A stretch of DNA of 64,000 nt from positions 15,045,501 through 15,109,500 of the forward strand of contig JAKOON010000006.1 of NCBI GenBank assembly GCA_022577435.1, written 5' to 3'. The position numbers and the translations under genes are program-made. Shown piece by piece: positions 10,201 through 20,207 of the stretch. The notes under the pieces were generated by a model, which ran no database searches, had not been told where the DNA came from, and saw nothing but the letters and a program-made list of their open reading frames with translations. Each line of letters starts with the position of its first letter. The stretch's first letter is position 1. Origin of the DNA: Embiotoca jacksoni (taxonomy: Eukaryota; Chordata; Actinopteri; Embiotocidae).

Positions 10201-11373
10201 CTGCGGGTCATTTTGACCCGAGGACAACACGAGGGTTAACTAACGTGAGTGGACAAAAAGTTGGATCACCACACTGTCGTGCAAAGAGTGAATCTGATGT
10301 TTGATCTTTCCAACCAGACCATGATCGAAGCACATGTGGATGTGAAGACCACCGATGGCTACCTCCTGCGTCTTTTCTGCGTGGGTTTCACAAAGAAGCG
10401 CACCAACCAGATCAGGAAGACCTCGTATGCGCAGCACCAGCAGGTCCGCCAGATCCGCAAGAAGATGATGGAGATCATGACCCGTGAGGTTCAGACCAAC
10501 GACCTGAAGGAAGTGGTCAACAAGCTGTAAGTCCTGCACAGTTGCTCCTTTTCCGTTCATGATTTTTTTTTGCATCAGATGACAGCCTGAAATATAACTC
10601 CATATTAAAGTGAATATATACTTAGGCATCAGCGGTGGCCTAAAGGCGAAACTAATCCACTCATTTCATTTTCGGTGTACATATGGATAGAAGTCTGAAA
10701 CGGATTGGGTTTCTCGTGTACTCATTTGGTCAAGATAATTGTTTTTTTTTTTTTATATATATTTGCTTTAGTTCAGTATGTTGTTGTTTTACCCTGTTGA
10801 TTAATGTGTTGTGTATTGTGTTGTTCCAGGATCCCCGACAGTGTTGGCAAAGACATCGAGAAGGCTTGTCAGTCTATCTACCCTCTACATGACGTCTACG
10901 TCCGCAAGGTCAAGATGCTGAAGAAGCCCAAGTTTGAGTGTAGGTGTAACACAGGAGTCGCTCTTTTCTTTCTGCTTGTGGGAACGCATGATGACTAACT
11001 GTTTCGGTCCCATATGATCTCCTGATTACTTCCTATTGAGATCACCTGACGTTCCCTCACATGACATCGTGACGTGGAATGATGAAGGTTTGCTGAAGTT
11101 AGAATGGTTTCTTCATTAACTGGCTTTGAGCGAATGGAATGTCTGCTTTATCACTAACATTGTTTAACTTCAAATGTCTTGGTACCTCGTTCAACTTTAG
11201 ACTAATTATGAGCCCAAATTAAAAGCGCCCTGTTCTCTGTTGCAGTGGGCAAACTGATGGAGCTCCACGGTGAGGGCGGGGCCAGCGGCGCCGCAAAGAC
11301 ATCCGGTGACGACACTGGAGCCAAGGTGGAGAGGGCCGACGGCTACGAACCCCCCATCCAGGAGACGGTCTAA
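7230..11373 (+). CDS. rps3a: RPS3A, small-subunit ribosomal protein eS1, 6 coding exons, 266 aa
   Basis: Ribosomal protein eS1 of the cytosolic 40S subunit, located near the mRNA exit site. Coding exons are 7230-7291, 7892-7995, 8337-8524, 10318-10526, 10830-10939 and 11246-11373 (stop TAA). Their lengths sum to 801 nt and every splice phase joins, giving 266 aa; the human protein has 264. The N-terminus [20 protein letters not shown], the [19 protein letters not shown] segment, [32 protein letters not shown] and the C-terminal HGEGG...[14 protein letters not shown] are almost identical to other vertebrates. All introns are GT-AG. Intron 3 (8525-10317) is the largest and contains three mobile elements; introns 2 and 5 host C/D snoRNAs. 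The gene is transcribed toward SH3D19 (tail to tail) and divergently from LRBA. The start codon is fixed by family alignment and the short pyrimidine-rich leader. Confidence 0.97.
8183..8258 (+). ncRNA. C/D box snoRNA, SNORD73-like copy in RPS3A intron 2 (degenerate)
   Basis: A snoRNA of about 76 nt in RPS3A intron 2, the host gene of SNORD73 (U73) in other vertebrates. A box C-like ATGTTGA lies at 8188-8194 (one mismatch to RTGATGA) and box D CTGA at 8245-8248. Outer flanks AATGC (8183-8187) and GCATT (8254-8258) can pair. It aligns along its whole length with the intron 5 copy: shared AACTGTTT, GGTCCCA, ATGAT, GATTACTT and GATCA. The altered box C, the loss of a D' CTGA (TCGA instead) and the interrupted terminal stem suggest it is the weaker or decaying paralogue. 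Host-gene position is 78 nt before exon 3, a normal spacing for intronic snoRNAs. Confidence 0.65.
8791..9066 (-). mobile_element. tRNA-derived SINE in RPS3A intron 3
   Basis: On the minus strand the element begins with a tRNA-like head containing a perfect A box (TGGCTCAGACGG, 9056-9045) and a B box (GGTTCGATCCC, 9011-9001), the internal promoter of RNA polymerase III. It ends with an AAAGCGCT...CAAGTACAGACCATTT tail, which I recognise as typical of a widespread teleost tRNA-derived SINE family. It is not a functional tRNA: the region between the boxes does not fold into a cloverleaf, and the sequence continues for about 200 nt beyond the B box. The exact 3' boundary is approximate. Confidence 0.8.
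9452..9898. mobile_element. Non-autonomous DNA element with 14-bp terminal inverted repeats
   Basis: A 447-bp block in RPS3A intron 3 bounded by the perfect inverted repeat GACCCTCTGTGTTT (9452-9465) and its complement (9885-9898), with the direct repeat GTG immediately outside both ends (9449-9451, 9899-9901). This is the shape of a cut-and-paste DNA element with a 3-bp target duplication. A 97-codon open frame on the minus strand (9545-9838) lies inside, but I see no transposase motif in it. Superfamily not assigned. Confidence 0.6.
10032..10239. mobile_element. TTAA-flanked foldback element (piggyBac-type MITE)
   Basis: A 208-bp near-palindrome with TTAA at each end (10032-10035 and 10236-10239), the target duplication of piggyBac elements. 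The inner ends begin CC(C/G)TCGTGTTGTC. The two arms match over roughly 90 bp, including GGGTCAAAATGACCCGCAGC and a T/A-rich segment ending near TTTTTTGGGATC. The left arm has an extra 9 bases. There is no room for a transposase, so it is a miniature non-autonomous copy. It ends only 78 bp before RPS3A exon 4. Confidence 0.85.
10980..11056 (+). ncRNA. snord73: SNORD73 (U73) C/D box snoRNA in RPS3A intron 5
   Basis: A complete C/D box snoRNA of 77 nt. A terminal stem of seven perfect pairs is formed by GGGAACG (10980-10986) and CGTTCCC (11050-11056). A perfect box C ATGATGA lies at 10988-10994 and box D CTGA at 11046-11049; an internal CTGA at 11022-11025 can serve as D'. Its position in an RPS3A intron and its sequence fit SNORD73, a family annotated as a 28S rRNA 2'-O-methylation guide. 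It is processed from the spliced intron, so its supply follows RPS3A transcription. Confidence 0.88.
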
Positions 11374-11391
11374 AAACACCCCAACAGATTT

Positions 11392-11397
11392 AATAAA
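11392..11397 (+). terminator. RPS3A polyadenylation signal AATAAA
   Basis: The canonical hexamer lies 19 nt after the RPS3A stop codon, giving the very short 3' UTR usual for ribosomal-protein genes. Confidence 0.85.
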
Positions 11398-12025
11398 AAA
11401 TGTAAATGACCAGCAAACGGTACTGTTTTGTGTGTCAGTGAGTGAACTCGGACATTTTATACTGGTGCACAGGCAGTGGAAACTACTGCAGTAGCTTGGT
11501 AGAAACGTTATAGAGCTCGTGGTCAGTTTGACTTGACAAGACTTGGGGAGCATTGGCACCACATTATATCACAAGGTGCTCATTTTAGTCAGCGTGTCCC
11601 ATAAGGGTACCGTCACTGCTATCCACACTACTTTGTATAAACACAATATAACGCTATATTTCCAATATCTGAATCAAAGAAAACCTGGGGTTTGCATTTT
11701 TTAAAAAATAATCAGATGTCACTAGAGGAATATAAAACTCAATGAATCTTCTTCAGTTTTCAATCCATATCTGGTATTATCATTCCCCTGAACTTTATTG
11801 AAGCTAATTCTATGAAATCATTCACCTAACTTGTTTAGTGTAAGTGGAACTCCTTCAGTATTAACTTCATTTTTCACAATATTCTGTAGAATCTAGTTGA
11901 CGTAACTACCGGGGGGAGGAAAATAAACCCCGAGGATGGTGCTAATTTACAGTTACTGTTGGGTTTAACATGGTAAGATCGTCCATCGATATCAAGTGTA
12001 CTAACATTGCCAACCATCTTTAATA
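11398..12025. other. RPS3A-SH3D19 convergent intergenic gap
   Basis: About 0.6 kb between the two convergent poly(A) signals. No gene, no clear repeat and no open frame with support; moderately AT-rich sequence. Confidence 0.7.
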
Positions 12026-12031
12026 TTTATT
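12026..12031 (-). terminator. Probable SH3D19 polyadenylation signal
   Basis: AATAAA on the minus strand, 216 nt downstream of the SH3D19 stop codon. It is the nearest canonical hexamer and would give a short 3' UTR. A longer transcript running into RPS3A cannot be excluded. Confidence 0.5.
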
Positions 12032-12246
12032 ATAGCCATGATAAATTATTCAGTAAACACTTCATTTCAGGGTAAAATGCTGCAGAAGAGAACAGATTTG
12101 TGGGGATGAAATACCGCAGTCCAGTTAAAGGCAGTTAACCAGACTCCCACTGCTGAAAACGTCCCCAGATCTCGGTTCATTTCATCCAACTGTCCCTTGT
12201 TCATGCAGTAGTTCTTGCACTGAGCAGCACTGACGGCCACACGGAT

Positions 12247-15200
12247 CTATCCCAGGACTTGCAGATAGTTTTTTGGGACGAGGGCCCGTTTTCCCCTCAA
12301 TTCCCCCAAAAACCATTCTTCATCGATGGACTCCAGGTTGGTTACAATATCCCCAACCTGCGAGAGAAGAGAAATAGAAAGGTTGGTTCTTTCACTTGAT
12401 GTTTTTTGGTCTGTGAATTTGTGAAATTGATCCAACAACAGAAACGCGAGTATCACTACCTGCAGAGAGAGTTCCTCATCGCAGTCCGATGTGAAGTCGT
12501 ACAGAGCTTTGGCTCTCCCGGCAGCAGCAGCTCTGTTCTGCTGGTTATTAGACGACTCCTGGCCTGTTGAAGAAGATGTGCAGTGTACGAAGTTAATGAT
12601 CAATATTTATGGGGATTCAGAAAATCTGTCTCATTTGATTCAGCAGATTGACTATAAATGACAGAAAACTGGCAAATAAACTGCAAATGATCAACATTTA
12701 AAATTGTTTATAAAGAACAAATACCACAGAAAACCCTTTGATTATCGTCTACTTGTAAAGTTGGGACTCAAATGATAATTGCAGCTGTCGTGCCTCTAAT
12801 AATGCCTGTCAGTGTGACATGCTAAAAAAAAAACTTCAATATTCAAAAGAAGGGACCTCTTTATACAAAATGTTTGACAAACTACTTGAGGATTGTGTGA
12901 CAAAGTAGTTTACCATTATATTTATATATATTGTTAGTCAACACTTTACTCCAAATACAGGGTAGTACCAGAAGACGCTCTCGCTGATACTCCCATCTAA
13001 ATATTTGTCTTCATTACCACCCTGATAATGAGCTCAACTACTTTAAGACACTGGTGAACTTGTTCTGTAGAGCGCATCAAATGGACAAGTTGACCCTGAA
13101 GCCTTTGTACCTGCAGCGGCCTCCACAAAAGCTCTGGGGAACATTCCCTCCTTGCCGCTGAGCCTGCCGCGGCTCCACTCAGCGTTGAGGTGCCGCGTGA
13201 TCAGGACACGCTCGCCCTGCCGGAAGGACAGGTCGTCCTCCGACTTCCCCGCGTAGTCGTACAGAGCCACCGCCCACTCCGCGCCGGACTGAGACGCCTA
13301 CAGGCGGAAACGGAAAACGCGACGGCTGTATTCATCTGCGGAATGAAACTTGTCCACGGGATAGTTTTGAGTCGGTTTTACAACCCGCACCGTCCTTATT
13401 GATGTTTCAGCCGAGATAAATATTGGTTACCTGAGCCGGTTTGGCAACTTCAAGGTGTGTGCTGGGAGAAGCAGCCACCATACCTGTGGAAATACATTCA
13501 CATTTAATTATGGAGCCAAATTTAAAATCTGTGGGCACATTTTTGTGGTGGTTTTAATTCATGTATTGACATATTTTTGAAATAATTGTAGAGTAATCAG
13601 AGGTCATGCCCTCTGCATTTTTTTTTTTTTTACTGGGAATTCGTAATAGCGAGTTCACATTCTACTATTATTAGGCTGATTCCTCTATTTTTATTTCAAT
13701 ACACTGAATTATTAATTATTTTTAGGCAATTTGTGGCAACATTAATAAAAACTATATTTTTAAATTCAGCGTTTAACAGAATTTTAATGTTTAATACTGA
13801 AAGTAATTCATTTTTCTAATAAATGGAAATTATTATTGTTGTGAGACAGTTTAAGATTCATTTAGATATTTAATGGTAGCGCTGGCGCTATCAGCACTTG
13901 TCGATTTTAAGATGAAACTTAGTATCTTTTATGAATAAAATATCAAAAAGCCAAATAAAGAAAAACAATCGGGACTTTTTTTTTGTTTTTTTGTGGGAGT
14001 TTGTCTTCCCTCATGACCTCTAATTTGTGTTTGTGAACTCTCGCCTGTGGACTGTACTTTTGTAAACAATGGTCTAATGAAAGAGAAACAGGAGCACAGA
14101 TTCCTGACATGCCACAGAGGGAAATGCCAGCCAGCATAAAAGAAAAGGATGAATAGAGGCTCTTCAGAGATGGGCACAACGGCCCTTTTGTTTTCAAGTG
14201 AGAATTAAGAGGATAATATGTTGGTGTGGAATAAATATTCATACTTAAAAACATGAACAAATATATAAATACAATTACAGCTTGTCCTTAGGAAACAAAT
14301 CGGCACATAATGAAAAGTATAAAAGCATTAAGTGTGGGTGTTTTCAGGTAATCTTACCAGGAAGTGCTATCCTGGTGGACTGCTGCTGACTAGGAGGCGG
14401 AGACAGATCTTCAACGACCTCCACAAAGTTTAGAGGGAAGATGCCGATGAAGACACCGACCTGTCCCCGGGCCCAGTCCTGTCCCACGTACTCCTTCAGC
14501 TGGATCACATCCCCCTCGGAGAACGACAGCTCACCACCGTGCTCGCCCTCAAAGTCGAACCTGGCCACACATCTCGGACCGCTTAAAGGGACATTACAAA
14601 CACGGAGTTAGCTCATCTGGTAGTAGTTTGTAATGATCGTTTGTAACGACGCGAAGACTTTATGCTGTAAAAACGGTACCTGACTGCTGCAGGTGGCGGC
14701 TTGGCTTTCCTTTCGGGGAGGGGTTTTGGGGAACTCGACTAATTAAACAAGATAATGGTCATTCTTTTTTTCGTAATCCACAGATTTCTCTGACTTACAG
14801 CAACTTGCGTTTAATGATGTATTATAACTCACCAGGACTTTGACATAATTGATGGGAAAGAAGCCAGTTGATCCCCTACAGGTGCCTCGGTACCACTCAC
14901 TGTCCATCTGCTCCACCATGGTCACGACATCTCCTGCTCTCAGACCCAGCTCTCCTGGACCCTCTGTGTGAACAACAAACACTTGAGCTCTTTACAAAAA
15001 TTTAAAAAAAAAATTAAAAATAAAACTCCCAGTGAAATTCAACCAATATCTCCTCTTTTCAGTCAGCCAAGTGCAAATAAACATGAACTTAAAGAATGAT
15101 TTAAAAACTCAGGAAAATACAATCATCCACCTTTTTATTGCCAACAGTGAAATGAGAACTTTGACACCACTGGTATTTAGTATGGGAAACAGCTAGCCTC

Positions 15201-18200
15201 GCTGGAGGAGAGAGCTAAAGAGGAGGAAGAGGAGAAGGAAAAGGAAAAGGGAGAGGAGGAGGAAAATGACAAGCAAAGCCCGGAAGAGGAGGAACAGATG
15301 GAAACCGAGGGGGGAAAAAAAGATAGAGAGCAAAGAGACTGAGAAGGTGGAGATGGAGACACAGAGCACTGAAGGGGGGGAAAAAAAGATGAAGAAGAGG
15401 AGACGATACAGGTTTCTGCTTTGCAGGTCAGCTCCAGCAGAGCCTCCTTCCCTCTGAAACCCTCCCCTTTACACCCAGTTTCTCTAGAAGAGCAGAGTAA
15501 GAGTTCATCAATTAAATGTTTCTAAAATGCAAAGAAAAGGAACTTTGATGAATGAAAGAAAAGGAAGACAGTTTCCTCTCTGATTGTAGTTTTTCTGATA
15601 CAAGACATGGCGTAGCAGTCACAGCTACAAATGATTGTCAGTTTGAAATCAGTTTGTAAAATAGATTTATTTACACACTGATGCTTCAGCATTGATTATA
15701 TTTTTGATATCACATATAATAACAGTGTATCCATCAGAGGGACCAAACCAGTACTTTAACTTTTCTACACTTTGCTGGCTTTACTTAGGCACTTTTATTT
15801 AAGTAGGTATTTCGATGAAGGACTTCTTAAATTGCTTGTATTGGTACTTTTAATGATGTAAAGAAGCTGGATACTTATTCCACCACTGTGCTAAGGTGAA
15901 TCTATAATTCACATTCAGACATGAGAGTGATATCAATCCTCTCAAATAACACTCAACAACAAAGCAAATGTACATATTTCACAAAATGTCAAAGTATTCT
16001 TTTAAAAAAAAACCCGTTCTCTGTTTATTTTTTATTATTGTACAATCATAGGGCTGTTTGGTTAAAAAAAAAAAAGATACTGATGCATTACCTGGAGTGA
16101 AGTTGTGTACAGCCTGCACCGTTTGCCCATTACCATCTCCACCCACAGCAGCTGGACCGGCACCCTGCAGGGAGAGAACAGAGAACCCTTAAAGGTTAAT
16201 GTATCTGAGCTGACGGGGCACAAAAGTCAGTAAGGCTCAAGTAACACATGGTTTTACTCATACATGAAGGATAAGTTACCTGTGATGGAGAGAAGTCTGA
16301 GCCAAGGGGAGTGATGATCTTCATACGTGACCTGTGGACTCTGCCTCTGGTTTCTCCAACTTGGCACTCGGACTCATCGTGGTCGATCTCTCTCAGCAGC
16401 AGCAGCACTTCATTTTTCTGTTGAAGAGGCAGACAGAGGCATCAGATTCAGTACTAGATCACGAACCATAATGTATGAAGTAGTGCGTTTTTATGTATAG
16501 ACAACATGGTATGGTCGTGGAACTCACCTGAAATGACAGTTCTCCTGTGTTACTGCCGTCGTAGTCACAGGCTGCAATCCCGTGGGGAAGCTGAAACTGG
16601 AAGAAGAAAGAAAAATGTAAACAGATGCACGTGAAGCAGTATTACACACTGGGTTACAGCACAGGGCGCAGTGGGATCTCTCTCACAGTGTATTTGTTGT
16701 AGAGACGGTGGCCCGGGTTGGGCCTCGGCGGTAAGACGAGTCCTCTCCTGTGGGGCTTCTGGGCCTGGTGTTTAGGTGAAGTCTCCAACGGTGCTGACTG
16801 AGATCGACCTGCGGCCTGAAGGCTGGGCGGGGGAGGTCTTCCAGGGCCTGTTTTGGCTGGAGGTGGCCGAGGTGGGAGGGTTTTGCTTGGCTTCCTGAAG
16901 TGCAAAAACCATCAAGAACTTGAGTGGGGTATCATCTTTAGGAAGTCCACGACAATAGTTGAAGGAAACATTTGACTGATTGGTTGTTTTTCCCTTTTCT
17001 TACCGAGGTGGTAACGATGGCTCCGGCCCGCTGCTGAAGGAGTCCTGCAAAAGAATCCAATTGTGCATTTTTATTAGCACTAAAACAGATAAGAGTGCAA
17101 CAGTGTGTGGCAGTGGAAACCATAGTAACCGTGTGACAACACATACCACTCACAGTCAATGTGTTCACGGAGCTACAATAACTTCTTTGTTTGTGGAAAT
17201 CAGAGGAAATGAGGCAGGTAAAGTGCACAGTTAACAGACAGACAAGCCTGAAAGAGAGACTGCAAAATGACCCATATGTAGTTTTATAAATAGGAATACA
17301 CGAATGACACAATGCGGAGGAGTTTAATGTTTAAATGAGTTTAAACTGATTTCAAATCAGTTCAAAGAATTATTTTTGATTATATTATAATACATCAAAA
17401 GTCAAATGAACCAAGACTGTAAGAAAAGGAAAATCTCTGTTTTTATGGTTTGTTTTTTTTGGTGCTATCTTTGTGGCAGAAAGTGGGATGTTCACAGCTT
17501 GTGTGTGCGAAGTTGATCTGAGGTTTTGTGGCTGCATTGTAATGCTAATGTTACCTGGAAGGAGAGGGTAGGTGTCAGGCTTTGTCTGTGGTTCACGGAG
17601 GGGTTTAGAGAGCCCACAGGCTTCTGAGCCGGGAGAGGAGGAGGGTTGTCCTGAAAATGATCTGACACCGAAAAGACCAAAAAAAAACCCACAAAAAAAA
17701 AACAACAACACTGAAAACTTCTGCTCAGTTATAATGAGCATAAATAAAGTGAAAGCATTTAGAGTATGTGGAAAATCAACAAATTCTACAACGTGGGGCT
17801 CAGTTAAAACACAGCTTACATGCAACATATGTTATTATAAAAAACACACACATCATGTGTAATTGTTTCAGGCAAAATTCAGTCACGAAATGTCTCCTGG
17901 ACTCACCTGAACCGGTTTTGCTGGGAACCCTGATGGTGGTCGGTCTTCTTGCTGTACTTTGTCTGGTGAAGGAGCCTCCATTGCTGTCCACGTTACGCTG
18001 AGGTTTGAACGGGGTGGAATCTGAGCAAAGAGACAGTTCACTGCATGGCTGTGTTTTATGTTCCACCAAGCAAAATTGACTGAATAATCAATTTACTGAA
18101 AAGTATTTGATAAGGGTTTGCTAAGTGTAGGGTTAGAGCCGTTAAGTAGTTAGTCTAGCTTAGCATGAAGCCTGGAAGCCGGCTAGAGTCACAGTTGTTT

Positions 18201-20143
18201 AATCCATTCATAACAGACATGTAAATATGGAAATTTGTGGTTTTGAAAGGTATTATGTCCAGTCACTACTGGAATAATTAACAGTTTCTAAGTCCACCCC
18301 GTTTTTATGCAGCATTTCCAGCTATACAGTGATGCTGGCTGACTGGCAACCTCATGTTAAACTGAAGAGTATTTATTCCTTTAAATATTATCAAATATTT
18401 AATAGTTACAGCAAACCAAGACTCTTATTGTTGTGAACTGAATACCTGTTTGTTTTTTAGAGTGTTGGTCAGACAAAGGAAACAATTTTAAGATTTTGGT
18501 AGCGGGCATATATCATTTTTTACCGTTTACTTTAACCAAAAGTTATTTTCGCAGACTTGATTTAAAAAGGATCTTTGTTTGTTCTGCTTCTTCACAGCTG
18601 CTTCTGAGTTGATTCTTGTTGTTGCACCACTTTTTAAATAAATAGTGAATTTAAGGTTTATTATGATTATGATGAATCAATTGATCAATAGTCAAATTGA
18701 AAATGAAACTATTTACATGTCTGCCAATAGAGCAATCCATCTTATCTGACAATACACAGTATTACCAAGAAAAAAATGCTACTCACTTGCAGGACTGTCC
18801 ACGTACTCATTCTCGGTGAACATGGAGGACGAGTTGTGGTTGTTGATGTTCAGGTTGGGCTTGAGTGGTTCCTTTGGAGGCTTCACTGGAGGTGTAGGTG
18901 GAATAGGTGGCTGTTCATCCTCATAGATGCTGTCGGCTCTGGTCAGAACTGCAGGACGTGATCTGTGTGGGCCGGCCGCCTTGATGTGTAAAGCCTCCAG
19001 CTCCTCCTTCACAGACAGTCCTATGGGTCTCTTGGGGGGTTGAGGTCTGTAGGCTGGTGTGTGGGTTTGGGGGAGGTTTGTGGTTAATATGTTTTGATCG
19101 TTGTCCTCTATACTCGAGGTAAACTGAGATTTAAGAGCTACAGAAGGTTTGGCAGCAACTGGGGGTTTGGTGGGTGCCTTCCTGGGTCGAGGTTCTGGTT
19201 TGACTGGTTTGGACTCATTTCCGTCCTCGGTGTCGTCCTGGCTCTCAAAGGCCTGAATCCTGGCACGGATATTACGCTGACTGTTGTTGGCGTTCATCTC
19301 GCCCACAGCATGTTCGCCCGGTGAAGCCTCGTCTGATTGGTCGACGATGTCGCTGTTCTCCCCGCACTCGTTATCTGCACTGGAGACCTCCAATAACTCC
19401 TTTAAATATGTATTTGAGGAGACCTCTCGTGGATCGAATTGAATATTGTCACAGTTTTCACTGAGTTTGACCAAAGTCTGAACTTTGGCCTCTTCTTCGA
19501 TTGCCTGCTTTCTGGGTTTTGTACGAGGACGCGGGACGGGGCGTTCACTGGGCTCGGAGTTTGAAGGAGAGGGAGGAGTTATAGCGGGCACAGCGGGGAC
19601 AGAAAATTGATTTGTAGGAATATTCCAGTGTACAGTGACAGATCTGGTGCATGTGTGAGCGGAGTCGACTTTTTCAAGTTGCTTCACATCGGACTTTGAG
19701 TCACTTTGTTCCTCTGTGTTTGTGACTGCTGCTGCATTTTTTGCAACCTCCTTGTCTCTTTCAGTTGCAGGTTGTCTGTCCACTTGTTTCGGCAATGAAG
19801 GCCGTGGTGGTTTTTGTGGGTTTTTACCTAGAAACAAAAACACCCATATTTATGTTTTGACCCAAAAAAACCAACAAGAAGTGCCCACCAAATAAGTTTT
19901 TCCAGCAATGATTCTCATATGTCTCACCTGCAGGTTTTTTCTCAGCTAACAGTGGAGGTGCAGTGCAGGGTGGGACGGCGGTGGCAGTGTTTTCCCTCAC
20001 AGGGTCAGTCTGTGTGGCACTTGTGGAGATGCAGGTGGTCCGGCGGGGGGCTGCAGTGGGCTTAACAATGTGTTCCTCCTGGGTCTTCTCTTTAATCACC
20101 TGGTCATAGGATGGTGGGGGCTGAGTCATGAAAAGGAGAGGCG

Positions 20144-20207
<64 letters not shown>

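Noticed and set aside
10240..10629. 129-codon minus-strand open frame
   Set aside because: Antisense shadow of RPS3A exon 4.
17385..17828. 147-codon minus-strand open frame covering an SH3D19 exon
   Set aside because: It reads the exon in the wrong frame; the frame giving NPPPLPAQKPVGSL fits both neighbours.
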